NCBI GenBank assembly: GCA_018902385.1
Contig: JABSSW010000077.1
Coordinates: forward strand, 62,001 to 126,000
Direction: 5' to 3'
Source: Physcia stellaris
Taxonomy: Eukaryota; Ascomycota; Lecanoromycetes; Caliciales; Physciaceae
DNA: 64,000 bases
Positions 24,483 through 35,053 of this stretch are shown piece after piece (the stretch's first letter is position 1; every line of letters starts with the position of its first letter). The translations under genes were made by a program, and so were the position numbers. The notes beneath the pieces were generated by a model, which was given only the letters and a program-made list of their open reading frames with translations, did no database searches and was not told the origin of the DNA.

Positions 24483-24803
24483 CTTACCTCCCCGGACAAA
24501 CCGGAGGAGACTGAAAGGTGCCAACGTGAAAGTGTTGGGACGGACATCAATCAGGTGGGCAAGAAGTTGGTTGAGTGGAAAGTGACGCGAATCTTGAAAT
24601 TGAGGTCATGCTCATGGCTTGGCAGACACGTGACAGGCACATGAAATCACATGACAGACACATGACATTTCGGGTCGAACCGTCCCTCACCTCCATCGAC
24701 GGACAACTACTAGTAGTAAGTACAGTAGTAAGTGTTACTGTTACAACTCTCCACTTCTATTCGACCCCCATCTTACCTTACGTCACATCTCTCTAGTCTT
24801 GTA
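24483..24803. promoter_or_regulatory. Divergent intergenic promoter region
   Basis: This 321-bp region lies between the starts of the phospholipase (minus) and thioesterase (plus) genes and must carry both promoters. It holds three close copies of a CA-rich word: ACACGTGACAGGCACATGA, ATCACATGACAGACACATGA. These include CACGTG and CACATG E-box-like cores, possible bHLH sites. Confidence 0.6.
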
Positions 24804-25247
24804 ATGGCGTCGACCAAACCCGACGAGTCTACCGAGCTGGCTCGTGTTCGCAGCTATTGGGCCGAGATGTGGCCAAACAGCCCAATCTACGAATTCCTTC
24901 TCAAAGACGTCGAGCTTGTCTCGGCCTCCAAGGGACTGGTCGTAGCTAAGCTAAAAGTCGAGCCAACACACATGAACTCGAAGGGTACATTACACGGTAC
25001 AGTGTCAGCATGCATTACTGATGGGTTTGGTGGACTGGCCATTGCGTCTACTGGATCGAGTAATACTGGGCTCTCCACGGACATACACACCACCTACGTC
25101 TCCACTGCCAAGGTCGGAGATATCTTGGAGATCGAGGCGAAGTGCGGTAAAGTGGGAAGAAATATTGCGTTCACAACAGTGGAGATCAGGCATGAGAATG
25201 GTGCTGTGGTCACGACTGGGACGCATACGAAATACATCAAGTCGTAA
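24804..25247 (+). CDS. Hotdog-fold thioesterase (PaaI/ACOT13-like)
   Basis: A single exon gives 147 residues. The hotdog core is clear: HMNSKGTLHGTVSACITDGF has the HGG/HG-type helix start followed by the Asp/Gly region, and STDIHTTYVSTAKVGDILEIEAKCG-like strands end in NIAFTTVEIRHENGAVVTTG. Family members hydrolyse acyl-CoA thioesters, often in mitochondria. ATG 24804 was chosen because the preceding in-frame region has no ATG and is CT-rich leader. The final THTKYIKS matches the closing strand of ACOT13-like proteins. Pairing with a phospholipase across a shared promoter may reflect common lipid metabolism, but this is inference. Confidence 0.92.
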   Translation: MASTKPDESTELARVRSYWAEMWPNSPIYEFLLKDVELVSASKGLVVAKLKVEPTHMNSKGTLHGTVSACITDGFGGLAIASTGSSNTGLSTDIHTTYVSTAKVGDILEIEAKCGKVGRNIAFTTVEIRHENGAVVTTGTHTKYIKS

Positions 25248-25582
25248 AGAGCAGTTACACCCAACGCCTATTGTTTCTATGAAGCAACACTATCCCCAAG
25301 GTAAGACCATACGCATTCTTCTTTGCGTCTGTTGCAGCATCTCATTGCTTCAGACTTCACTCGGATTGCGAAGATCAACTCCCGTCTTCCGCTTTAGATG
25401 CCTTTCCTCCATATTATGACGACTAGGCAATAAACCGATGGGCAAATACGTTGATAGACCTTTCTCCTGATTATACGCTTAAGGATGAGAAGATTTCGCT
25501 TGTCCTTGCTTAAGCTCAAGGATGAATTGCGTTCAGTGGCGAGATACGGCATGGCTTTATGCTGGAGCCTCTGGTCATAAAC
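25248..25582. other. Spacer between convergent genes
   Basis: This is the 3' flank of the thioesterase (plus) and of the RING-like/ankyrin gene (minus). No gene or repeat was seen. Confidence 0.5.
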
Positions 25583-26397
25583 TCAACTATCCAACCATCC
25601 GTGGTTGAGCCACTCTTTCCAGTTCCCCTCCATCGTGGCAGCGCGTTGTTGGGCCGTCATCCCATTGCTATCCTGTAGTGATCTGATATCAGGCTTACAT
25701 ACCATGGCTTCTCGCGGCATCTCAAGCTCTTGTGCTTGCGCAATGATCTCCTGGGGAAATTGAGCTGTATCGAGGCTTGAGGCAAGCCACAGTAGCAGCC
25801 AAGCAACGGTGACATTGTTATTACTGACTGCAGCATGCAATGCTGAGCTCATGTCGCCAATTGGATCCTGATACCTCAAGAGATCGATTGCATCTGCTTC
25901 CCCGCCGTCTTCAGCGTCTTCCTTGAGCATCTCGATCATTGATATCACATCTCCTTCTCCCGCAAACTCAACGAAGGCTCGACCCCTTCGTTCTTCTGGG
26001 TATGTCTTGAGGTAAGATGCCTCAACTAGAAGTGGCATGATATCTAGTCCTTCTTGTAACCCGCCCTCATTGTTCAGATTGCACAGCACCTGCTCTTGAC
26101 CGGTATTTGACATGCTTACAATGCTCGCTCCGCAGTTGGGGCATTCGCTCATGGAGTAGGCGTCAAGCAAACACTCCCTATAGCGAAGACCATGTTAGCC
26201 CGAGTCAGCGATTTTCACTGCATGGATGAGATGACAGACCAATGGAAAAAACACCCACACGTTAGCTGCACGGAATCTGGCACGGTGCGTCTGGCGATTT
26301 CATTTGCCCCGGCGCCCATCGATTGAGCATCTTCGGCCTCATCGTCGGAGTTGATTTCCAGAGTTAATGGCTGGCTGCAACTGACGCACTTGTCCAT
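25583..26397 (-). CDS. RING-like zinc-binding protein with ankyrin-type region
   Basis: Two exons (26397-26240, 26177-25583) give 250 residues. The N-terminus MDKCVSCSQPL has a CxxC pair. After an acidic linker come LTCGCFFHWECLLDAY and SECPNCGAS. Together these resemble a cross-brace RING/zinc-ribbon (C-x2-C, C-x-C-x3-H-x2-C, C-x2-C). The second metal cluster is interrupted by the intron. The C-terminal half carries an ankyrin-like pair: FVEFAGEGDVISMIEMLKE, SALHAAVSNNNVTVAWLLLW, and NGMTAQQRAATMEGNWKEWL. It could be a small E3 ligase or adaptor, but no partner is known. The gene is divergent from the sorting-nexin gene, 694 bp apart. Confidence 0.8.
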
Positions 26398-27091
26398 ATC
26401 ACAGTCGTAGTATGCCTAAGACTGCTTGGATGCAAAGTCTCTCAATCTTTTTTACCGTCTTCGGCTTTTTTCATGCAGACTGAGGAGCTTGGCTCATGTC
26501 AACGTGCAGGAGGCTGGCTCGTTGGTTGGTAACTTCCTACCTTGGCCGCAATTTGACCACTGGACGCTAGTCTCGACGAAATAGACATGGGCTGTTCAAG
26601 TTGAGATTGTCATATGCATGAATTCCCAGAAACACTGCTCAGAAAATTACACTTTCGGGAGGCCCCGAGTTTCAGAGTGGTCCTGACCCACGATTAGGTT
26701 GACATCTAGAAATCTGCTCAAAGAAGCCTGAGACCATCGATGTTCTGGGTATCAAGTCCTAAATTACCGATGGATGCATCCATACGCCGATGCTCCAATT
26801 CGGCTCGTGAAACATGGATACTGAAGACGCATGAAATAGGCAAATATAAATTAGAAGAAAGGCGAGAAAAGACACGATCGCCAAGGGAGCATCTTCGCGC
26901 GGCTATTTCACGCTATTTAGCCGAGACTTTAGCCTCGGCCCCTCAAATGCTTTGTCAGCATTCGCCGATCGCATTGCCATTGTGGCCTTTCCCAGTGGGC
27001 GTGAAACTGTCACTATGTGAAACATCCATTACGATTGACCCATCTAGGTAGCAGGAACGTATTAGGACTGCATGATGAAGTCGAGGAAGCT
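26398..27091. promoter_or_regulatory. Divergent promoter region
   Basis: This 694-bp region lies between the RING-like/ankyrin gene (minus) and the sorting-nexin gene (plus). No coding frame is supported. Near 26901 are GCGCGGCTATTTCACGCTAT and GCTATTTAGCC, but no known factor site is clear. Confidence 0.5.
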
Positions 27092-30000
27092 ATGGCACAC
27101 CAAAGCGATGAACCTACATCGACCGCCAACACGATCTTGATCGAAGCTTCACCACAACACCGATCGGAAGATCCACCCAAGGCAGACCACCCAGGAACCA
27201 GCCAAAGTAATGAGGGTCTTCTCTCGAACAAAGTCCAAAACCTTACAGATAACCTCCTAGATTGGCTTTCGAATGCAAGCAACGAATCTCTAGGTGCTTG
27301 CCTTGTCGGCTTAGGCGCATCGACCTACTTCATACTCGGCCGGGTCGGACTCCTATTAATCGGTATTGTAGGAGGTATTGCTCTTCACGCGACGTGGGAG
27401 TCAAACAGTCACAGCCGTGAGGGCAATGACGCCAAAGCGTTGGAAATCAAGAGAAGGCGGGAGGTTGGCCTCGATATTGTACGGCGGGTGCTTGATTGGA
27501 GAGAAAAAGAACTGGGCGAACAGGATGGGGAAACGCAAGGACAATCGCATATGGCGACAACATCATCATCGCAGCATCAACTCGACTACTCGAGCTTTAG
27601 GCCCGCGACAGGAGCTGCCTTGACTGGCCTTACCGACGCTATTGTTCGGGACTATGTAAAGTATGAAATCCCAGATAATTTGATGTCGATGCTGATGTCT
27701 CCAGGTGGTGGTATAGCCCTCTACTACCCGATGATGATAATTTCCCTACGTCTTGCCGAATGACCCTTGTCAACTTCGTCCTATCCTTTTCTACACATCT
27801 CTCAAGAAAACGGCCCGCAGATACCTTCATCGACTTTCTCACAAACTCTTCTTCTATCACTGTTGTTTTCATGAACGAACTTTCTTCGGCTTTGATGGCG
27901 CCTGGAGCGTACAATGTCGAATGCTCCGATGCTCTGCACCGCTACTTGGAAATGAATCCAGACAGCCACCTCGCAAATGTTATGGACGTGGAACAACAGC
28001 GAAGGAAGCTCAAGGCTGTAGCCGAGGACGCATTGCATTCTTTCCTGGATTCCTCCGCCTACAAATGTGAACCTGTCAAAGCCTTCTTGCGGGAGGTCCT
28101 AGCTGGTCTCATTCTGGAGACAACTGTTCAAAGCTGCTCAAAGGCGGAATTCATCAATGGCTGGATTATATACTTGCTGGAAGAGGGGGATACTGAACTC
28201 ATGGATGTTATTGATGCCGGGGTCAGTACCGCGACAGGACAGCCCAGCAATAAAGATTCGGCAGCGTCGACCATGAATGCAGTAGAGTTAGACGTGGCAA
28301 AGGAGCCTAGAGACGGCGAATCCAAGAGAACCATGGAACACAGAAGAACAATTAGTAGGGCTGAGGGCGCTATGGAAGAAGCCATGCAAGAAGCCAAGAG
28401 GTTGACCGAGCTTATCGCTGCCGAGGAAGCGAAGAAGGATCAAGAGGTCCGGATCGAAGAAACCACTAAGAGCCAGGATATATTAGAAAGCGAGTCATCG
28501 AGTGCCACAACTCCGAACGGACCTACCCCAAATTCTTCGGCAAGCGATTTGGCGGGTTCAATGCACAGCGCTGAGAACCGTGCTGCGATGCGTCCTTTAT
28601 CAACAGCAGAAACCCCTGTGGCAGCCAGCTTTACGAGCTTTGATCAAATACTTCCAGTAAAAAAGACTACCGCTTTGCAAGAGAGTAGTCTTAGTCCCAC
28701 GCCAAATATTCCTCCTCTAACACTTTACAACGCTACAGTCTCTATCTTTGATGATGCCCAGCCAGGTGAAAAGACTACCATGCGATCCAAGCCGCAAGCA
28801 GATTACTTGATCCAGATCGAGCCCGCTACCCCTCAACATCCTGGATGGATGATAGCGCGAAGGTATCCGGATTTTGAAACTCTCCACGAAGTCCTCAGAA
28901 GGATTTCTGTTATTTCTGGGGTGCCCGATTTTGCACAAAAACACTCGACACTTCCGGGTTGGAAGAACAGGACGAAAGAGGAGCTGCGAAGCGATCTCGA
29001 GCGCTATATTCGTGACGCCTTGTCATTTAGTAGACTGGCGGAAAGTGAGGGTATGAAACGGTTTCTCGAGAGAGACCAACCTCCCGGCGGGTCAGGATCT
29101 AGTGGTAATAAAGGAGGCTTTGGATTCCCTAGTCCAGCGGCCTTTGAGAATATGGGCAAAGGTATGCTCGATGTCCTTGCTAGTGCTCCGAAAGGTGCTG
29201 CTGGAGGGGGTAAAGCCATTTTGGGAGGATTTACTGGGGTTGTGGGAGGTCTGGGGTCAATTGGGCAGAAGAAGCCCACATCAATCAGTCCGAGTCGTCC
29301 ATCTACTTCCGTTTCAAGAGCGAGTACCACTCTCTCGCGAGCGGAGAGCTTCGAAGTTACACACAACGAACAACCGCTCGTAAGGCAGTCACAGGACAGC
29401 GTGCGCGAATCATCCAGAGCTTCTGGTGAAACTGGAAATGTGTCCCCTGCGTTCAACCAGCCGGTAGATTTTCTATCTCAAGATAATGTTGGATCTACAA
29501 CTAGAGAATCTCTCAAGCCACCAATAACGCGTCCGTCCACGAACGGCTCCTTACTTGATCCGTATGTCGAAGCTTCTGAGACAAAGTTCGATAGAGTTGA
29601 TCAACCCGAGCTGCATCTGCCGCCTCCACCGAGCGAGATCTCGGATGACTACAACAACTCTGGTGGCTCGCAAAATCTACTGAAAAGAAGTGATGAGTCG
29701 TCGCAACAATCTCCTCCCACCTCTTCGTCCACTGGGCGTGTACCTCCGTCACCAGTGACAACAACTTCCCAAAAGGGCTCCCTTCGTCCCACAGCCCAAC
29801 CCCTAAGCGAACCTGAAACTCGTGTCGCTGTCGAGCTCTTCTTTGCTCTGATCAATGAGCTCTACACACTCTCTTCAGCATGGAACATTCGTCGAACGCT
29901 CCTTAATGCCGCCAAATCTTTCCTACTTCGTCCAGGCAACCCTTCCCTCAGCTCCATCCAACAGCTCCTTCAGTCCTCGCTCGATAGCAACACGTCCGAC

Positions 30001-30291
30001 GAAGGTATTGCTGCTCACCTGACCAAGCTACGAGAGAACTCGTTACCCACCGAAGTGGAGCTGAAAAGGTGGCCCGCACCACCTAATGAAGAAGAAAAAG
30101 AGGAGCTTCGAAGAAAAGCGCGCAAGCTGCTAGTTGAGAAAGGCATGCCATCTGCCCTGACTAGTGTGATGGGTGCAGCGGCGAGCGGAGAAGCTTTGGG
30201 CCGAGTGTTTGACTCACTACAGGTCCAGAGCGTGGCAAGAGGCTTCATGTTCGCGATCATCCTGCAAGTAATCCGAGCACTTGCTCAGTAG
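27092..30291 (+). CDS. PXA-PX-nexin-C sorting nexin (Mdm1/Snx13 type)
   Basis: Two exons (27092-27660, 27705-30291) over a 44-bp intron give 1051 residues. Order: a disordered N-terminus; a hydrophobic hairpin at about 68-100 (CLVGLGASTYFILGRVGLLL); a PXA domain at about 165-330 (ATGAALTGLTDAIVRDYVKW, then WYSPLLP and LVNFVLSFSTHLSRKRPADT); a PX domain at about 528-650 (ARRYPDFETLHEVLRR, STLPGWKNRTKEELRSDLER); a long serine-rich linker; a nexin-C domain to the end. Proteins of this layout are ER-anchored tethers that bind phosphoinositides or lipid droplets and endosome/vacuole membranes. There is no RGS domain, as in fungal members. ATG 27092 is the first in-frame one. The intron falls within the PXA signature, and its removal restores VKWWYSP. 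Confidence 0.93.
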
Positions 30292-30779
30292 GGACCCATC
30301 AAGCAACAGGAACAGTGACACTTGATTCCTTTGCATGGCTCGAAGTAGACCTAACAGGTGCATTTGAACCAGTAGTAAAGGTGGACCTAGGAGATCCAAC
30401 ATGCTTGGCTTTATTAAGCCAACTGATAGAATTAGATACAATGCCTTGCTATGCTCAGGAAAGCTCAGATACTAAGAGGCCAATACCGATTGGATCAATT
30501 CCAAGAATGGTTATGTATATAACTTCTCAAGCTAAGAAAGATGGGGCACCAGTAGCTGCAAACTCCCAAGCAGGTTTAGACGGACTTACGCAGCTGATGA
30601 GAGCCGTCATAGCAATGGATTATGGCAAGACAGTATATCACCAACAGGTAGATGAAGCCAATGAGAAACGCAGCCCTGGCATTGCCAAGATAACATTCGA
30701 CGTTTGTCATGCTACTATCAAAGCTAGGAACAGAAATCCTGGAGCCCAAGTGGCTGATAGGCCGTTGGGAAGGCCCTAA
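30292..30779 (+). other. Orphan open frame, probable relic or fragment
   Basis: A frame with no early ATG stays open from before 30292 to 30779. Its codons are A/T-ending, unlike the C/G-rich neighbours. The translated text looks like real protein (LALLSQLIELDTMPCYAQES, IPRMVMYITSQAKKDGAPVA, LDGLTQLMRAVIAMDYGKTV), but I do not recognise a domain. The TAGG- and GGGGCCCC-rich DNA after the stop (to about 30930) also differs from its surroundings. It may be the 3' part of a foreign or mobile gene inserted just after the sorting-nexin stop. Not enough is visible to assign a family. Confidence 0.35.
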
Positions 30780-31409
30780 GTCCTACTTGGCCTGGAAGGC
30801 TGGAAGCTTGTGGCTACAGGGCTGGGTGGTCAAAACCAAAAATAGGGGCCCCTACCACTAGACTAAGGTACCTACCTAAGCCCCGGAATCCTAGGCTAGT
30901 GAGTAGTGAGGCCTCTAGGAATTTAATTAAGATCATACCTCAGCCTCTCAGCTTGTTGGATCCTGAATCCTGCACGTCGTCGCTCGCCTAGTCGGTATGA
31001 TTGTGGTATTATGCAAGGAGGTCTCCCCTTGCAGTACTCGTACACGGGTGGTAGCGAAAATGCAAAAAGGTCACCGCGATGGAGAATCGTGAGGTTCTGA
31101 TCTCTGCGATCCAGTCAACTTCTTCGATTGGATGTAGTTTGCTGCTGCAATCATAGAAAGTAGAAAGATGGAAGGCCGCAAGTCCTATTTGAGGGACTGT
31201 CTCGAAACACTGCGCCCCAGGATGGACTTCACAGACGCCTCACAGCAAATCCTACCGACATGTAGATGAGTATATACATTACTATCATCCTCCACGACCA
31301 AAAAAGCATTCGGTCATCGCGATTCGCTTTTGTCTCTTCTTATTTCCTTTGTTGTTGTTGCCGATTTCCTTGCGTCGTTTATATTTCCATCGATAGAGAC
31401 GTCACAACC
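30780..31409. other. Spacer and yapsin promoter
   Basis: The left part is odd TAGG/CTAGG-rich DNA continuous with the preceding orphan frame. The right part is the promoter and T-rich leader of the protease gene. A tRNA-like stretch near 30990-31060 did not fold as a tRNA. Confidence 0.45.
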
Positions 31410-33190
31410 ATGGTTTATCCAGCTCTTCTAGCTGTATTTGCAGCTGCTTCATACCTACAAACCACACTGGCTGAACCTAAGGTTGTTGGCATCGACTTCG
31501 ACAAAGCCTTGGGTTCACCGCAAGTCGCAGGTCTCAGCCGCCGTGCTGATGTCGTTCCAGTCACCATGCAGAATTTCAAATATCTATATACCCTCAATCT
31601 TACCGTAGGCACGCCTCCTCAACATATACGGGTTTTGATCGACACCGGAAGCAGTGATCTCTGGGTTCCGTCGGTGGGTGCAGACATGTGCAAGGAGAAC
31701 AAGGCAGAATGCAAAGCAAACGGCGCATGTGAGTTTTTCAATATCAAACCCCTCATGCCTGGCATTAATCTCCGATGTCTAGACGATGCACGCGCATCCA
31801 AGACAAGCGTCAACACTCATGAGCCTTTTGAGGCCAACTATGCCGATGAAAGTCATTATACCGGTACTTATTACAAGGACGCTGTTGGTTTCAAAGGAGT
31901 TTCGATGAAAGATGTGCAATTTGGTCTTGCCAAGAAAACAGAAAATGTTGTCATTAACGACGGCGAAACAGACACTGTTGGTCTCATGGGTCTTGGCTTC
32001 GAACAGAGTGAATTCAGTATAGACAATGGAGGAAAGCAGTATCTGAACGTCATGGGAGAGCTGAAGAAGCAAGGCTTTATCAAGACCAAATCTTTCAGCT
32101 TGTACCTGAACTCCTTCGGTATGTGAATCTTATTCGCACCCGAATAGCTTCATGTCATCAGACCTTATACTACTCTACCTGACCTTAGCTAACCTTCCCT
32201 CTCATACTAGATGCACCTACCGGCACTCTTCTCTTCGGCGGCCTCGACAAGTCCAAGTATAAAGGACCTCTAATCGCCGCTCCAATGGTCCCCAGCCCCG
32301 GAGACGACAAGGTCTCCGCATACGCTATCGAATGCACATCCATCACCGCATCGTCTCCAGGAGGAAATACCTCACTAATGCCTTCCAATTCCACCAACGT
32401 AGTCTACGCCTTACTCGACAGCGGCGCAGCCCACACCTCCATCCCGCTCTACCTAATCCCAGCCCTCCACGCCTACCTCGGCGCAAAGACGGACCCAAAC
32501 ATGTCGAACGCCATCGTCCCCTGCAACCTCTCCACCGCAGACGCAACCTTCACCTTCGGCTTCGGCGGCCCCAAAGGGCCCCAAATCACAGTGCCCATCA
32601 GCGACTTCATCAGCCCTCGCAGCAAGCACCCCGACCTCGCCTTCGAGGACGGCACTCCGGCATGCGAGCTCACCATCGGCGCCAGCGGCGGCACGGGCAT
32701 GAGTCTAGGCGACAGCTTCCTGCACTCCGCGTACGCGGTCTACGACATCGAGAACCAAGCCATCGCCCTCGCGCAGAGCAACCTCGCGCCCAAAAGCGAC
32801 CCCCAGATCGTCGAAATCACCCCCGCCGACGGCATCCCTGGCCTCAAGTCCGTCGTCAAGACCATCGCTTTCGATGACAAGGCGCTCGAGGCCCAGTCTG
32901 AGGCTATCGCGGCTGTCGAGGCGACTGCGTCGTCGCTGCCCGAGCAGACGGATTTCTCGTATGGCACCGTTAGTGAGATGCCTGGCACGGCGAGCGTTAC
33001 GGCGCAGAGTGCGGCGAGGACGAGTGAGGGTACGGCCAAGGAGACGGCTGATCGGACGAAGGGGAGGCGATCTTCGTCTACGACGTCGCAGACTGGGACG
33101 CCGACGCCGACGGGGGGCGCGGTGGCGCTGAAGGGGCCGGGCGGAGTCATATTCTTGGCTGTGCTGGTGGGGCTTTTGTGTTGGATCTAG
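31410..33190 (+). CDS. GPI-anchored aspartic protease (yapsin/candidapepsin-like)
   Basis: Three exons (31410-31728, 31783-32118, 32211-33190) give 544 residues. A signal peptide covers about 1-21. A short propeptide ends near LSRR (42-45), a Kex2-type site. The pepsin fold has active-site aspartates in VLIDTGSSDLWVPS (D78) and YALLDSGAAHTS (D288), the flap YADESHYTGTYYKD, and FSLYLNSFDAPTGTLLFGGL across the second intron. After the protease domain a Ser/Thr-rich stalk (about 450-520) leads to a hydrophobic end (GGVIFLAVLVGLLCWI), a GPI-attachment signature. It probably processes cell-wall or surface proteins. The second site is DSGAA rather than DTGTS; this variation is tolerated in related yapsin-like enzymes. 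Third-exon codon usage is strongly GC-biased. Confidence 0.93.
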
Positions 33191-34063
33191 TTGGAGGGTT
33201 CTTTGGGAGGGATTTGTGTTCTTTAGCGTTGGCGTTTGGGGTGGGATGGCGGTGAGATGGATATGTGCAATCGTTGGATGAGTTTAGAGTAGATACCCTT
33301 ATGAAATATATTCCCTCCTTTGGAAACGTTTTAATCCTCACCAACTGTTGGCTTCACAGTATGTATCAAGTGGTGCTATCACATTCCTTTCCATCCGACC
33401 AACCGCGACTCGGGATCTGGTTTGTGAGATTGGAAATCTCGCCTACCCTACTTCCATACTCGGGCATTTACTTTGTCGACGGGAGAGAGAGTAAAGTACA
33501 GTAGTCACCCTCTCTCTGCCTGGAGCCAACCTCAAGCCAGAATTCTAGTCCGCCATCCCTTCCCCCCCCATAAAAGTTCTCACCTAACTCACCTCCCACG
33601 TATAATACGCAACAAACCATATCCCCTTCCCTTCCCTTCCCCTCCCATCCCCAATCCCACTCCACTCCACCCTCTCTAAGCCAGACCGTCGGGATTCCCG
33701 CGCTCGGATCCCAGCCCGTGAGAAGTGGAAATCTCAACTATTATCCAAGCTCATTGCGGGTTTTTGAAGGAGGTTGGTTGAAGTAAGTGGGGGTAATTGG
33801 AGGAGGAGAATGCTTAGGTAGTTTCTCGGTGACTTGCTATGCGATTGTGGGTTTCGAACCCGTTCGTGGATTTGAATTGTATGGTAGTTGTTGAAATTGA
33901 GCAGGAGTCCAATTGAGGAGTTACTTAAAACTGTAACGTATGGCCTGGCCCTGGCGCGTCGCCCGCTTTTCGAGTTATGTTCGGGGGCTGTCTATCACAT
34001 CTTCTGAACATCTGTGCCATTGTCCATCTGAATCGCAACCCTACAATCCTTCCAGAGCGTCAA
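33191..34063. other. Spacer with a CCCTT tract
   Basis: This is the protease 3' flank, then a C-rich low-complexity tract at about 33564-33672 (CCCTTCCCTTCCCTTCCCCT and similar). It shows i-motif or quadruplex potential on the opposite strand. No gene was seen. Confidence 0.5.
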
Positions 34064-34919
34064 CATGGTCCAGACCCGAGCCCGCGATCATGAAGATATC
34101 CAAGCCTGCGGAAAAGAGCAAGGCCAAATCTCTCCCCTCCACAAAAGCTAACAGCGACACCGCGAGTCCCAAAAGCGCGGACATACCGACAACGAGCCCG
34201 ACGCTATCCCCAGCGCCCAAGAAAGCAAAACCCTCCCACAATGCCCCCACCACCAAATCCAAACCCCTCGCCAACGCCAACGCCTCCACCTCAAAGCTCT
34301 CCAATATGATAGAAAAACACGGCGCCCTCCCGCTCTCAGACCTCCGCCTCCCAAACACCATCCACCCTCCTCGCGCTCGTCTTCCACGCCATGCTGACTT
34401 CGGCGCGCATCTCGCACGAGGCGTGGCGTGTCTGATTGAGCCCGGGTAGACGCTGAGGAAGAGCTCGTGGGAGGAGAGGACTAGGGGCGGGTATACGCGG
34501 CGTAGAGAGAAGACGGCGAGGGCGCTGGGGGAGGGGGGGTGTTTGGTACGTTTCGTTTGTTTCCCTTTGTCTATGCGTTTGGACGTGGGTGTGGGGATGG
34601 GGGGGTTGCTATCGAAGGGGTGTGACTGATAGGCTCTTCTAGATGGCGATCTCAACAACATCGTTGAACGCGCGGAGTCCTCTCTATCAAAGATCAGGGA
34701 TATGATCAAGGGCATCAAAGAGATTGGGAATGGCGGCGCTGATATCTTTTTCGATACCGCGCGCCGTTTGTGGATCTGAGGAGTCTCAAGACTGCGGAGC
34801 TGTGTGGGCTCGGTGATCGGTTGTGGGAGGGTGTTGTTAAAGATGCGACCCAGATGTGTAAATTGGCGTCGGCGTTGACGAAGATTCGGTTGGAGAAGAG
34901 GGAGAAGGAGTTTCGGTGA
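34064..34919 (+). pseudogene. Decayed conserved fungal protein, DNA-glycosylase-like (HhH) family
   Basis: Pieces of one protein appear in order on the plus strand but in different frames. MVQTRARDHEDI (from 34064) and KPAEKSKAKSL with a long basic disordered region come first. Then TSKLSNMIEKHGALPLSDLRLPN, LALVFHAMLTSARISHEAW, TLRKSSWEERTRGGYTRRRE, DMIKGIKEIGNGGADIFFDT, FVDLRSLKTAEL and MCKLASALTKIRLEKREKEF follow. The order and motifs match a widespread fungal protein resembling helix-hairpin-helix DNA glycosylases, recalled from memory. At least four frame breaks plus lost segments (for example in the middle of the core) show it is a pseudogene and not just poorly spliced. The frames cannot be reconciled by GT..AG introns. 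Confidence 0.7.
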
Positions 34920-35053
34920 AGATGGGTTGAGTGAGGTCCACCTTGAGAGTGGGATCCAAACCTCTTCTCTACCCATCTGCAGATCCCATTCAAATGGAGG
35001 GATCAAGGAGCCGTGGATTTCGAAGCTACGGTCAATGATGAAGAGATTACTGT

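Noticed and set aside
30980-31070. tRNA-like sequence (CCTAGTCGGTATGATTGTGG)
   Set aside because: The first part resembles an A box, but no acceptor stem, anticodon loop or B box can be paired at the right spacing.
32332-33131. Long arginine-rich frames on both strands within the protease gene
   Set aside because: They are frame shadows of the GC-biased third exon of the aspartic protease.
33841-33875. GGGTTTCGAACCCG resembling a tRNA B box
   Set aside because: No matching A box upstream and no cloverleaf. It is a short palindrome only.
34041-35006. A 321-codon minus-strand open frame
   Set aside because: It lies antisense to the decayed DNA-glycosylase-like gene, has no family motif, and its length comes from the GC-rich complement of the plus-strand pieces.
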